DNA of 39,620 nt from an uncultured Prevotella sp. (GCA_905236815.1 CAJOPE010000112.1:1-39620); one strand, 5' to 3'. Numbered from the stretch's first letter, positions 17,116-25,381 are shown. The notes: generated from the sequence alone by a model not told the origin. A program made the numbers and translations.

Positions 17116-17171
17116 GCTAGTTCGGGAAGGCTGCAAAAACTCCCGCGCAAATGTTAAAAAAGCTAACTCCA

Positions 17172-17213
17172 CTGTTTAGGTGGTCTAAACCGACGGTTTA
17201 CGACCTCTAAATG
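17172..17213. repeat. Palindromic element, intergenic copy of the ribD element
   Basis: It contains the near-perfect hairpin GGTCTAAACC-gac-GGTTTA(c)GACC and matches the ribD-internal element in inverted orientation, about 280 bp away. Confidence 0.75.
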
Positions 17214-17316
17214 GTGCATTTACGTTGGCTATCTCAACTGTTTCCATTAATCACCAAATTTCTCAAACAGTTATATTTCGCCGAACTCTCGTTTATTAGC
17301 TTTGCTGCTTAATTTT

Positions 17317-17360
17317 GTGGCACATCCTCTCACAGCCTCCCCCACAAGCGGGGGAGAGAA
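17317..17360. repeat. Single arm of the GTGGCA...CTCCCCC hairpin repeat
   Basis: GTGGCACATCCTCTC followed by the hairpin CTCCCCCACAAGCGGGGGAG. This matches the right arm of the element at 14722-14852, and the similarity continues into the flanking TTAATTT. Confidence 0.8.
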
Positions 17361-18029
17361 TACTTTTGGCGTACCCCAACTTGTATCGTAAAGCTATCCC
17401 ATAATTTATTTCAGCTAAGAAATCCTCGTTTTTGGGGATAAATCTCAAATCTCAATTTCATTTTTCGGGGTTTTTGAGATTTTATGGCTTGTTGATAATT
17501 TGTCTTCTGTTTCTAAATGGCTGATAATTAGTAATTTATATAATTATCTACTATTTTAATATATAAAATATAGTGTAAAATAGAAGAAAAATCTAATAAA
17601 AACAAGGCATAATTTTATGTTTTTCTTCATTATTTCTCTAAAAAAAATGGGATAATGAAGTATATTGTATAAAGAAATATAACTATATAGTATTTATATT
17701 CTTTACCAATGAATTCAAGAAAATAAGCAAAAATAGCCCAATTTGAGATTTGGGATTTGAGATTTATGCTAAAATCTAGCTATATTTGCTTTTGTTTTGG
17801 TGGATGTGGTCTTTGTAAAATGCTGTTAGATAGATGGTTATGTGTAACTTTGGAAATTTGGAATTAGTACATCAAAAATGAGATTATACTGTTTTCTAGG
17901 AAAATTATCCCCAAAAAACACGAATTATTCCTTGATTATCCCCAATTCCAGCATAATAAATTGAAATTATGCTCAAATTTCAAATCAATTGGCATTTTAC
18001 AGAAGTGATAATTATATAATAAAGAAGGG

Positions 18030-18150
18030 GAATATTCTAGCCTGGATAATTCAAAGATATCATTCTTAAGGGTGATTAAAAAAAATCTCCACGAGTGGGA
18101 GAGAAGCAGTGGAATAACTTTTTCTATGGATTATCCAGGCTAGATAATTC
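18030..18150. repeat. 120-bp MITE-like element with 27-bp terminal inverted repeats
   Basis: The ends match at 23 of 27 positions, including the exact 15-mer TCTAGCCTGGATAAT (18036-18050) and its complement (18130-18144). The middle carries the hairpin CTCCACGAGTGGGAG, related to copies at 36160-36183 and 34505-34529. Confidence 0.85.
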
Positions 18151-18211
18151 ATAAAGACTTTTATCCAGAATTTTCTCCCTAATGAGTGTGTATCCAATGA
18201 TATAATCAATA

Positions 18212-18245
18212 GCCCTCTCCCTGAAGGGGAGAGCGGGGAGAGAGG
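18212..18245. repeat. 34-bp GC-rich repeat, copy J
   Basis: GCCCTCTCCCTGAAGGGGAG then AGCGGGGAGAGAGG is identical over 34 bp to 37605-37638. It forms the hairpin CTCTCCCTGAAGGGGAGAG and lies 8 bp past the stop of the DUF559-RNase H gene, so it could act as a 3' end stabiliser or attenuating hairpin. There is no good U-tract. Confidence 0.92.
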
Positions 18246-18253
18246 CTTTTTTT

Positions 18254-19153
18254 TTATTTTCTACCGAAATCGGCAGGAATCTCACCCCATTTCTTAGTTT
18301 CCCATTTCAGAATAGGAGTTGTTACATTATGAGTCTGCAGCCAATGCTCACCTCGGGCGATAATCTGATAGAGCTCCTCGGTTTGCGCATTGCGCTCCAA
18401 TTTTGTCTTGCATTTCTTGTTGTTCACCCAAATGGCAGCATTCACACTATCAGAATAAATCACCTTGTCGGTAATTCCCTTCTGCTGCATCAATGCCAAA
18501 GCGTGAACAATGGCGAGAAATTCGCCGATGTTATTCGTGCCGTGAACCGGACCAAAATGAAATACCTGAGTGCCAGTAGAAAGGTCGATGCAGCGATACT
18601 CCATTGGACCAGGATTGCCCGAACAAGCGGCATCCACCGCCCATGCATTCCGCTTCACCTCCATAGGGAAAGAGCGCATAGCTGTGCCTGCCGGCTTTGA
18701 GGCAACTCCAGAAGGAGATGCAGCTGAAGTCGACTGAGTTTGTGGATTCTGACTAGCAAATGATACTTTCATTTTTTGAATAACTCCTTTAATCTGATAG
18801 CCCACTTTGTGGATGTTTGTCATCACTTCGCCTTCGGAGAAGCAAATGACAGTATATCCCATTCTGTTGAGATCAGCCGTTCTTTGTTCTTCAGAGACCG
18901 GCTGATCTCCCTTGAAATGGTATTTGCCTTCTACCTCTACCACTAATTTGTGGTTAGAACTAGCAAAGTCGGCAATATAGTCACCAATAATCTGCTGGCG
19001 CTTGAATTTCTCGCCGATGTAGGTATTGGTTCTAAGAAAATTCCAAAGCGCTCTTTCGGCATCGGTCATAAACAGTTTGTTTTCCTCGGCATACTGCTTC
19101 AGCTGTTCATAATCCACTCCTTCTGAGGTCGCATTGAAATTCTTCTTCGTCAT
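18254..19153 (-). CDS. DUF559 nuclease-like domain fused to ribonuclease H
   Basis: A 299-residue fusion. Residues about 5-128 form a DUF559/Vsr-like endonuclease domain (ERALWNFLRT, FKRQQIIGDYIADF, VVEVEGKYH), with the D...E-x-E-G...H pattern of PD-(D/E)xK-type folds. A Ser/Pro/Ala linker (130-165) leads to an RNase H domain with catalytic Asp174 (VDAACSGNPG), Glu211 (NIGEFLAIVHAL), Asp235 (IYSDS) and a late Asp in IPADFGRK. Both active sites look intact. The start at 19153 (MTKKNF) is preferred because the ORF-track start lies inside repeat copy C. RNase H removes RNA-DNA hybrids; the job of the attached nuclease is not known. Confidence 0.85.
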   Translation of the reverse strand: MTKKNFNATSEGVDYEQLKQYAEENKLFMTDAERALWNFLRTNTYIGEKFKRQQIIGDYIADFASSNHKLVVEVEGKYHFKGDQPVSEEQRTADLNRMGYTVICFSEGEVMTNIHKVGYQIKGVIQKMKVSFASQNPQTQSTSAASPSGVASKPAGTAMRSFPMEVKRNAWAVDAACSGNPGPMEYRCIDLSTGTQVFHFGPVHGTNNIGEFLAIVHALALMQQKGITDKVIYSDSVNAAIWVNNKKCKTKLERNAQTEELYQIIARGEHWLQTHNVTTPILKWETKKWGEIPADFGRK

Positions 19154-19168
19154 AATCGTTAAATAAAA

Positions 19169-19198
19169 CATCCTCCCCCTTCGGGGAGGCTTGTTGGG
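19169..19198. repeat. GC-rich palindromic repeat, copy C
   Basis: CATCCTCCCCCTTCGGGGAG then GCTTGTTGGG fills almost the whole gap between argS and the DUF559-RNase H gene. It matches copy B except for one base (G to T) and a shorter end. Confidence 0.9.
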
Positions 19199-19201
19199 AT
19201 A

Positions 19202-21019
19202 TTACATTCTCTCAGGAACCTCGATACCGAGCAATGCCATACCGTTCTTGAGGATCTTAGCCACATTGTCGGCGATAACCAAACGGGTAACCTTCTCCTC
19301 TTCCTTCTCAGCATTCAAAATGCTGTAGTCGTGGTAGAACTGGTTGAAGTCCTTAGTGAGCTCATAGCAATAGTTTGCAATACCACCAGGGTTATAGTTG
19401 TTGCCTGCATCCTCAACCGCAGCACCGAAAGCGTTCATCTTCTGAACAAGCTCGATCTCCTTCTCGTTGAGAGGAGCATTCTCGCTGAGGCTTGCAGGGA
19501 GAGTGATGTTCTGGTCGGCAGCCTTACGCATGATAGAGCGGATTCGAGCATAGGTATACTGGATGAAAGGACCAGTATTACCATTAAAGTCGATACTCTC
19601 GGCAGGGTTGAACATCATATTCTTACGAGCATCCACCTTGAGGATGAAGTACTTCAAAGCACCCATACCAACGATGCGTGCAATCTCATTCTTCTCTTCC
19701 TCGCTCATATCCTTGAATTTGCCCAACTCATCCGATGTCTTGCGAGCATCATCCACCATTGAAGCAATCAAATCATCAGCATCTACAACAGTTCCCTCAC
19801 GGCTCTTCATCTTACCGCTAGGAAGGTTCACCATACCATAAGAGAAGTGAACAAGGTCCTTACCCCACTTGAAGCCAAGACGGTCGAGGAGGATAGAGAG
19901 CACCTGGAAGTGGTAGTTCTGCTCATTACCCACAACATAAATCATCTTGTCGATAGGGAAGTCCTTGAAACGCAGGTCGGCAGTACCGATATCCTGAGTC
20001 ATGTAAACCGAAGTACCATCCTTGCGGAGCAGCAACTTCTGGTCGAGTCCCTCGTTGGTGAGGTCGGCCCAAACAGAACCATCCTCCTTGCGGAAGAATA
20101 AGTTTTTAGCGAGACCTTCCTCTACCTTCTTCTTTCCCTCGAGGTATGTATTACTTTCGTAATATATCTTGTCGAAGCTTACGCCCATAGCCTTGTATGT
20201 CTCATCAAAGCCGGCATAAACCCAATTATTCATCTTTTCCCAAAGGCCACGGATCTCTGGGTCTCCTGCTTCCCACTTCACGAGCATCTCGTGAGCTTCC
20301 TGGATGAGTGGAGACTCTTCCTCAGCCTTCTTCTTAGCAGCTTCCTCATCAAGACCTTCAGCGATGAACTTCTTCTCAAGCTCAGCACATTCCTCCTTGT
20401 AGTGCTTGTCGAAAGCAACATAGAAATCGCCGATGAGGTGGTCGCCCTTCTTACCGGTAGATTCTGGAGTGCATCCCTCGCCCCACTTAATCCAAGCAAG
20501 CATAGACTTCATGATGTGGATACCACGGTCGTTGACAATATTTGTCTTGATAACCTTGTTGCCGTTGGCAGCCATAATCTGAGCCAAAGACCATCCCAGG
20601 AGGTTGTTGCGAACATGGCCCAGGTGGAGAGGCTTGTTGGTGTTAGGAGAAGAATACTCGATCATTACGAGAGGAGAGTTTTCGGTAACTTTCTTCTCGC
20701 CAAAGAGAGGGTCAGCATTGATGTCGTTGAGAAGCTCTACCCAAGCGGCAGGAGCGATAGTGAGATTAAGGAAACCCTTAACCACATTGAATTTCTCAAC
20801 AGCCTTGCAGTTGTTCTGCAGATACTCGCCGACTTCCTGGGCAGTATCCTCAGGCTTCTTCTTCGAAATGCGAAGGAATGGGAAAACAACGAGTGTGAGG
20901 TTGCCCTCGAAAGTATCCTTGGTCTTCTGGAGTTGTACCAAGTTTGCTGGCACGTCCTGGCCATACAATTCCTTTACAGCAGCAATGGCTGAACTGCAAA
21001 TTTGATCTTCAATCTTCAT
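19202..21019 (-). CDS. argS: Arginine-tRNA ligase
   Basis: Cytoplasmic class I synthetase that charges tRNA-Arg. The 605-residue protein has an N-terminal Add-1 domain, the HIGH-type motif HLGH (in NKPLHLGHVRNNLLG, near 136), a KMSKS-equivalent KMKSREG, and the C-terminal DALR anticodon-binding domain ending MALLGIEVPERM. A -7 box (21052-21059) precedes it. Confidence 0.98.
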   Translation of the reverse strand: MKIEDQICSSAIAAVKELYGQDVPANLVQLQKTKDTFEGNLTLVVFPFLRISKKKPEDTAQEVGEYLQNNCKAVEKFNVVKGFLNLTIAPAAWVELLNDINADPLFGEKKVTENSPLVMIEYSSPNTNKPLHLGHVRNNLLGWSLAQIMAANGNKVIKTNIVNDRGIHIMKSMLAWIKWGEGCTPESTGKKGDHLIGDFYVAFDKHYKEECAELEKKFIAEGLDEEAAKKKAEEESPLIQEAHEMLVKWEAGDPEIRGLWEKMNNWVYAGFDETYKAMGVSFDKIYYESNTYLEGKKKVEEGLAKNLFFRKEDGSVWADLTNEGLDQKLLLRKDGTSVYMTQDIGTADLRFKDFPIDKMIYVVGNEQNYHFQVLSILLDRLGFKWGKDLVHFSYGMVNLPSGKMKSREGTVVDADDLIASMVDDARKTSDELGKFKDMSEEEKNEIARIVGMGALKYFILKVDARKNMMFNPAESIDFNGNTGPFIQYTYARIRSIMRKAADQNITLPASLSENAPLNEKEIELVQKMNAFGAAVEDAGNNYNPGGIANYCYELTKDFNQFYHDYSILNAEKEEEKVTRLVIADNVAKILKNGMALLGIEVPERM

Positions 21020-21051
21020 ACCGGTATTGTAAATTCTAGAAATTATGAGTG

Positions 21052-21059
21052 CAAAGGTA
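21052..21059 (-). promoter_or_regulatory. -7 promoter box of argS
   Basis: The minus strand reads TACCTTTG, about 33 bp upstream of the argS start. Confidence 0.65.
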
Positions 21060-21074
21060 GTGAAATTAATTCAG

Positions 21075-21099
21075 AATTCATAATTCGTAATTCATAATT
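21075..21099. repeat. AATTCATAATTCGTAATTC low-complexity repeat
   Basis: A short AATTCATAATTC/GTAATTCATAATT tandem, nearly identical to 31388-31419, in the gap between argS and the hydrolase gene. Confidence 0.8.
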
Positions 21100-21118
21100 T
21101 TGTTTCTTTGCCAACTTT

Positions 21119-22198
21119 TTAGTTGCGTTCTACGACTTTTCCCTTGTAATAGTCGTGCATACCATCCGAGGCGTAGCCGTTTCCCTTGTAATAGAAGTCT
21201 TTCAGATTCTGTACATTTCTGATTTTCTTGCCTTTATAATAAGCATGCTTCTTGTCTTTGGTATAGCCTCCGCCAAGATCGGTGACATCCCCTTCGTCCT
21301 CCCAAAAGGCTGAGGCTTCAGCTATTGTCATGTTAGTATTGAGCCTATTCAACTTGTCGTGAGCAACATTGCCGGTAGTGGGAGGGTTGAGGAAGAATTC
21401 TGCCACTAGATGGTCGATTTCGCCTGTATGATTGCTGAATCCGTGATCCATGCCCATCATTAGATGGAATTCGGCATGTTTCATTTGCTGCTTGAAGCGT
21501 TCGCCGTAGGTGTAAGGAACCACTCGGTCGGCCTTTCCATGTATGACATAGGCTTCGCCCTCATATTTCATGGCCGTTTCGTAGATAGGCAGATCGATAG
21601 CCGTCTTCACAAAGTTGCCTCCCAACACCACATTTCCAAAGAGTGGAATCTCTGCAGGTGGATTCTCAGGATCGTACATCTTTCCAAAGGTATTTCCTCT
21701 GAGTGCATCATCGCGAAGAGCTGCTGCAGGAGCCATAAGTGCAATAGCCTTGATTTTGCTGTTACCCATTTCTCCTGCCGTCATAGCGGTAACTACTCCG
21801 CCTTGCGAATGGCCGGCCATATAGATGTCGCTTACATAGTTGAGTTTGCTGGCATAATCGTATACCTTCTTGGCATCTACGATTTCGTTCAGAACGGTCA
21901 TATCCTGAAATCTTCCCTCGCTTTTTCCATGACCGTTGAAGTCGAAGCGGATGCTGGCGATGCCTCTCACCTGCAAGCTGTCGGCAAGTCCTTTTAGCAA
22001 AGGTTCGTTCTTGTTGCCCGAGAAGCCATGGCAGATAATCACCAACGGTATTTTCTGCCCCTTGTTCACAAGAGGCGTTTGAAGGATGGCATCGAGTTTT
22101 CCATGATCGCCATCAATTTTGATATTCTCCTCTACTGCACTTGCGTTGAGTGCCATCATCGAGCAGAAAGCAGCAATAATTATCTTTATTCTTTTCAT
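21119..22198 (-). CDS. Secreted alpha/beta hydrolase with C-terminal DKNYY-like repeats
   Basis: A 359-residue exported protein. The signal peptide is MKRIKIIIAAFCSMMALNASA. The alpha/beta hydrolase core shows the nucleophile elbow GHSQGG, acid HGKADRVV and histidine MDHGFSNH, so the triad is complete and an acyl/ester hydrolase role is likely. The C-terminal 60 residues carry repeated short strands (TKDKKHAYYKGKKI, DFYYKGNGYASDGMHDYYKG) typical of DKNYY repeats. The start at 22198 was preferred because the longer ORF extends over the promoter at 22217-22224. The gene is divergent from dinB. Confidence 0.88.
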   Translation of the reverse strand: MKRIKIIIAAFCSMMALNASAVEENIKIDGDHGKLDAILQTPLVNKGQKIPLVIICHGFSGNKNEPLLKGLADSLQVRGIASIRFDFNGHGKSEGRFQDMTVLNEIVDAKKVYDYASKLNYVSDIYMAGHSQGGVVTAMTAGEMGNSKIKAIALMAPAAALRDDALRGNTFGKMYDPENPPAEIPLFGNVVLGGNFVKTAIDLPIYETAMKYEGEAYVIHGKADRVVPYTYGERFKQQMKHAEFHLMMGMDHGFSNHTGEIDHLVAEFFLNPPTTGNVAHDKLNRLNTNMTIAEASAFWEDEGDVTDLGGGYTKDKKHAYYKGKKIRNVQNLKDFYYKGNGYASDGMHDYYKGKVVERN

Positions 22199-22216
22199 TG
22201 TCGTGAATGTTTGAGG

Positions 22217-22224
22217 CAAAATTA
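22217..22224 (-). promoter_or_regulatory. -7 promoter box of the secreted hydrolase
   Basis: The minus strand reads TAATTTTG, giving a leader of about 12 nt. It overlaps the dinB promoter region on the other strand. Confidence 0.65.
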
Positions 22225-22237
22225 CTAAAAAAAGTAG

Positions 22238-22245
22238 TAACTTTG
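22238..22245 (+). promoter_or_regulatory. -7 promoter box of dinB
   Basis: TAACTTTG lies only 5 bp before the dinB ATG, so the mRNA would be leaderless or nearly so. TTTG at 22210-22213 could be the -33 box, but the spacing (24 bp) is longer than usual. Confidence 0.6.
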
Positions 22246-22250
22246 CACCA

Positions 22251-23345
22251 ATGACCCAAAGAAAAATCATACATGTGGATATGGATGCCTTCTTTGCCAG
22301 TGTAGAGCAGAGAGATCATCCTGAGCTGAAAGGCAAACCGATTGCTGTCGGATATGATGGCGAGAGGGGAGTGGTATCTACTGCCAGCTATGAGGCCCGC
22401 AAGTATGGGGTACATTCCGCTATGGCGGTCTCTATTGCTAAACGTCGTTGTCCGGAACTCATTGTTGTGAGGGGTGATTATCATAATTATTCCGAGATTT
22501 CTCGGCAGGTTCACGAAATCTTTCAGGAATATACCGACAAGATAGAGCCTATTAGTATCGATGAGGCTTTCTTGGATGTTACTGAGAATAAAAAAGGAAT
22601 TGATATGGCAGTGGACATCGCCAAGGAAATAAAGGAGCGTATCAAGGAGAAAGTTAATCTTACAGCCTCTGCGGGTGTTTCCTATAATAAATTCCTGGCA
22701 AAAATAGCATCGGAATATCGGAAACCGGATGGCCTTTGTACAATTCATCCAGACAAGGCCTTGGAGTTTGTTGCTCAACTTCCTGTCGAGGATTTTTGGG
22801 GAGTAGGTCCAAAAACGGCTAAACGAATGCATCACATGGGTATCTTTACGGGAGCTGATCTTCGCAAGGTATCCTTAAACCATCTGATTGAGGTGTTCGG
22901 AAAGGCAGGACCAATTTTTTATAACTTTGCCAGAGGTGTTGATGATCGACCTGTAGTAACGGAACGAGTTAGAAAGTCGGTGGGATGCGAAACCACTTTT
23001 ATGGAAGATATCAGTATAAAGTCGACGGTTATCATCGAGCTTTATCATACAGTATTGGAATTGGTGGAGCGTATAGCTAAAGGAGATTTCGAGGGCAAGA
23101 CCTTGACTTTGAAGATAAAATATGGTGATTTCTCCCAAATTACCCGAAGTATTACCCAAAAGAAGGTTCTGAAGGATAAAGATACCATCTTACCTCTAGC
23201 TAAACAGCTATTAGCTCAGATAGAATATAGTGCCACTCATCCTATTCGTTTGATGGGCCTTTCTGTATCCAATCCTTCCGAAGAGGAAGAACTGGATAAC
23301 GGGCCAGAATGGATAGAGGGGTATCTGGAGTTTGAGGAGATTTAG
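22251..23345 (+). CDS. dinB: DNA polymerase IV (Y-family translesion polymerase)
   Basis: A 364-residue Y-family polymerase that bypasses damaged bases. The catalytic acidic residues sit in HVDMDAFFASVEQ (near 10) and SISIDEAFLDVT (near 105). The helix-hairpin-helix of the thumb (VEDFWGVGPKTAKRMHHMGI) and the little-finger domain (about 240-340) follow. The C-terminus lacks an obvious QxxLF-type clamp motif; it ends in an acidic LEFEEI. Its stop directly abuts the convergent phosphoesterase gene. Confidence 0.96.
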   Translation: MTQRKIIHVDMDAFFASVEQRDHPELKGKPIAVGYDGERGVVSTASYEARKYGVHSAMAVSIAKRRCPELIVVRGDYHNYSEISRQVHEIFQEYTDKIEPISIDEAFLDVTENKKGIDMAVDIAKEIKERIKEKVNLTASAGVSYNKFLAKIASEYRKPDGLCTIHPDKALEFVAQLPVEDFWGVGPKTAKRMHHMGIFTGADLRKVSLNHLIEVFGKAGPIFYNFARGVDDRPVVTERVRKSVGCETTFMEDISIKSTVIIELYHTVLELVERIAKGDFEGKTLTLKIKYGDFSQITRSITQKKVLKDKDTILPLAKQLLAQIEYSATHPIRLMGLSVSNPSEEEELDNGPEWIEGYLEFEEI

Positions 23346-25010
23346 TTATCTCTTGTTGATGAGAATGAATCCTCCCTTTTTTGATGGACTAGGAGAAGCT
23401 ACAATGCCCTTATAATTTTTTCCAACCTTCTGTCCTGCTAAGTTATATAGGGCATTGCCTGAACCTTGATTTTTCTCAATATTATGAATTCCATTCGTAT
23501 TCTTTCCAATATCGGAACTTGTACCAATTGTAAGCTCAAGATCATTGGCAATATCCTGCTTTTCCTCTCCATAGAAATTGATGTCTCCAAGTAAGCTAGG
23601 CATCAAATTTGGATAGATGATTGAAATCCAATATGCTTCGTCAAGAATATCGTTAGTTCTTTTTAGATTCTCATTACCTTCGGCATGGGTGAGGAATGCT
23701 TTAGATAGAGGAGAGTAGAGAGAAGTGAGACCTCGATTTTCCAGTTGTTTGAGAACTGCTTTGGCAAGGCGATTGCGTGCCATAGTGAGAAAGTTGGATG
23801 TGCTTTTTACTTCATTGATGAGTCCCGTGTGGATATTCATTACAGTGTTATTACTGTTGATAGTTATCCATCTATAGTGGCTGGGATAAGTGATAAGCGA
23901 ACCAGTAGTTACATCATATAATTCCTTTCCTGTCTGCTCGCCTGGATCTTTAGCTATGTCGGTGGTGTGAAAGTGGCCAGTAAAAACAACCTTGATACCT
24001 GCTTCCATCAATTGTTTTCTGATATTATCTGCATCGCTAACTGCAGAAGTACTGGATAATAGCATCTCATCAGAGAAATGTTCCATTATCGGATGGTGCA
24101 TCATGGCAATCACCTTGTAGCCTTCATGTCGGGCTTCCTTAGCCCGATCGGTCACCCATTGCAAAGTACTGGTTGAAAGTGAACCACTTTTAGAGTCGAT
24201 AGCTAGCAATTTTACGCCCTTTGCTATTTTCACAATATAACTGAGCGAGGAGGCATCCTGCTCTATGTTCCTGGCATAACCATGATCAGCATAGAGAGTC
24301 TTAAATTCTTCTTCGGAGATAGTTGCAGCCTTCTCCTTGTTACTGCCATTGTAATAAACGGCATTAGTGTTGTTAATATCATGGTTGCCAGGAATCACAA
24401 AGCTCTGGATGCCTGCCTCGCGAAGTTTCTTTAGTCCTTTTACTACTACCTCATGACTTAGCCGCTCACCATCTTTTGTGAGGTCGCCTGGAATCAGAAC
24501 AACCTCAGGTTTTCTTTTTAGAATAGAGTCGATAGCAGCCTGATAGAGTTCATAGCTGTAGTCTTCTAGTTTTCTGTCATTTTCAAGATAACTTTGCCAA
24601 GCACTTCCATCCTTCTTTATCAAGTCTGGGCTCATCACATGAATATCCGTCATCAAGAAAATATTCTTGCTGTTATGGTCGAAGTTATAGTTGATTCGAA
24701 AAGAATAAGATTTTGCATTCTCCTGGTTGTTCTTAATGCTCTTTACAGTATAGAGTCCTGGTTCGAGGGCAGATTTCATAGCAAATACTCCATTCTTGTT
24801 TTTCACGTCGAGAGAATCGAGCATAGGCTGGGATGCATTATCCTTATATAAAAGGATGGTTGAGCCAGAAGGAATATTCGAATATTGAATATCCACCAAT
24901 TCCCCAAAATTATAGTTCAACTTCTCTGTAGAGAAAGATTGAGCCGATAATTTTGTGTTGGTTAGAGCTAAAGTTGTAATTGCAAATAAGTAAATCCAAA
25001 ACTGTTTCAT
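23346..25010 (-). CDS. Secreted calcineurin-like metallophosphoesterase
   Basis: A 554-residue exported protein. The signal peptide is MKQFWIYLFAITTLALTNTKLSAQ, followed by an N-terminal beta-sandwich (about 25-110). The metallophosphoesterase core has DIHVM, LIPGDLT, IPGNHD, MMHHP and FTGHFH, so all five metal-binding blocks are present. The C-terminal part contains LYNLAGQKVGKNYKGIV, as in the tails of the two secreted proteins upstream. This tail is interrupted by SPSPSKKGGF before the final LINKR. A -7-like TACCTTTA (25032-25039) precedes it. The substrate is unknown; a phosphodiester or nucleotide is likely. Confidence 0.88.
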   Translation of the reverse strand: MKQFWIYLFAITTLALTNTKLSAQSFSTEKLNYNFGELVDIQYSNIPSGSTILLYKDNASQPMLDSLDVKNKNGVFAMKSALEPGLYTVKSIKNNQENAKSYSFRINYNFDHNSKNIFLMTDIHVMSPDLIKKDGSAWQSYLENDRKLEDYSYELYQAAIDSILKRKPEVVLIPGDLTKDGERLSHEVVVKGLKKLREAGIQSFVIPGNHDINNTNAVYYNGSNKEKAATISEEEFKTLYADHGYARNIEQDASSLSYIVKIAKGVKLLAIDSKSGSLSTSTLQWVTDRAKEARHEGYKVIAMMHHPIMEHFSDEMLLSSTSAVSDADNIRKQLMEAGIKVVFTGHFHTTDIAKDPGEQTGKELYDVTTGSLITYPSHYRWITINSNNTVMNIHTGLINEVKSTSNFLTMARNRLAKAVLKQLENRGLTSLYSPLSKAFLTHAEGNENLKRTNDILDEAYWISIIYPNLMPSLLGDINFYGEEKQDIANDLELTIGTSSDIGKNTNGIHNIEKNQGSGNALYNLAGQKVGKNYKGIVASPSPSKKGGFILINKR

Positions 25011-25103
25011 GTAAAAATTATTAACCTTCTGTAAAGGTATGTATTTCTCGTAATTGCTATGGGGTATATTTTGTTGAAAAATCTAGAAAAGGGTGGAAAA
25101 AAC

Positions 25104-25141
25104 GTTACGAGGCATATTCCCGAAAGAATATGCCTCGTAAC
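25104..25141 (-). terminator. Terminator after microprotein gene A
   Basis: A perfect 16-bp stem GTTACGAGGCATATTC / GAATATGCCTCGTAAC with a six-base loop, followed on the minus strand by GTTTTTTCC. Confidence 0.92.
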
Positions 25142-25162
25142 GCTAGATAAGTCGGATGAGAA

Positions 25163-25369
25163 TTAATCATCCCAAAAACTTCCGCCACCATTTTTGTCAG
25201 AATTACCCCATCCTGAGTTATTCTGCTTAGCATCTCCCCATTCACCTTCCTCACCAATGGTGATACCACCAGTGCTTACAGAACCTGTTCTTGAGTCTTC
25301 CAGTAAACAGCTTGCACCTTCAACAGATGTATAGGAAATAATTTCTGGCTTTGAATATATTTTTTTCAT
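25163..25369 (-). CDS. Microprotein A (MKKIYxxPxI ... WDD)
   Basis: A 68-residue peptide. It begins MKKIYSKPEIISYTSVEG, has a short SCLLEDS patch, then a Gly/Ser/Asn-rich polar half ending GGGSFWDD. It starts 12 nt after the 364-residue secreted protein and is followed by a strong terminator, so the two form one transcript. Microprotein B (26692-26859) shares the start (MKKIYxxPxI), a core G[DE]AK[QE]N....W.N, and the end WDD. There is no classical signal peptide. Short proteins starting MKKxYxxP are, as I recall, common in Bacteroidales and lack known function. A processed peptide or partner of the secreted protein is possible but unproven. Confidence 0.8.
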   Translation of the reverse strand: MKKIYSKPEIISYTSVEGASCLLEDSRTGSVSTGGITIGEEGEWGDAKQNNSGWGNSDKNGGGSFWDD

Positions 25370-25381
25370 ATCTATATTATT

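Larger units (their letters stand above)
17116..18211. other. 1.1-kb AT-rich gene-free region
   Basis: No ORF of note exists on either strand. It contains the palindromic element 17172-17213, the single repeat arm 17317-17360, and the TIR element 18030-18150. It also has a nested inverted repeat (ATAAATCTCAAATC near 17440, GATTTGAGATTTAT near 17754) and three TTATCCCCA nonamers: 17433-17441 on the minus strand, 17905-17913 and 17936-17944 on the plus strand. The centre (17520-17720) is very AT rich. Confidence 0.75.

Noticed and set aside
20291-20992. 233-residue plus-strand ORF
   Set aside because: It is antisense to argS and has no family features.
22113-22835. 240-residue minus-strand ORF opposite dinB
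   Set aside because: dinB carries intact polymerase motifs on the plus strand; the antisense frame has no recognisable features.
23346-23420. Palindromic repeat in the phosphoesterase tail (SPSPSKKGGF)
   Set aside because: The DNA (TCCTAGTCCATCAAAAAAGG then GAGGA) has only weak resemblance to the repeat family; too decayed to claim.
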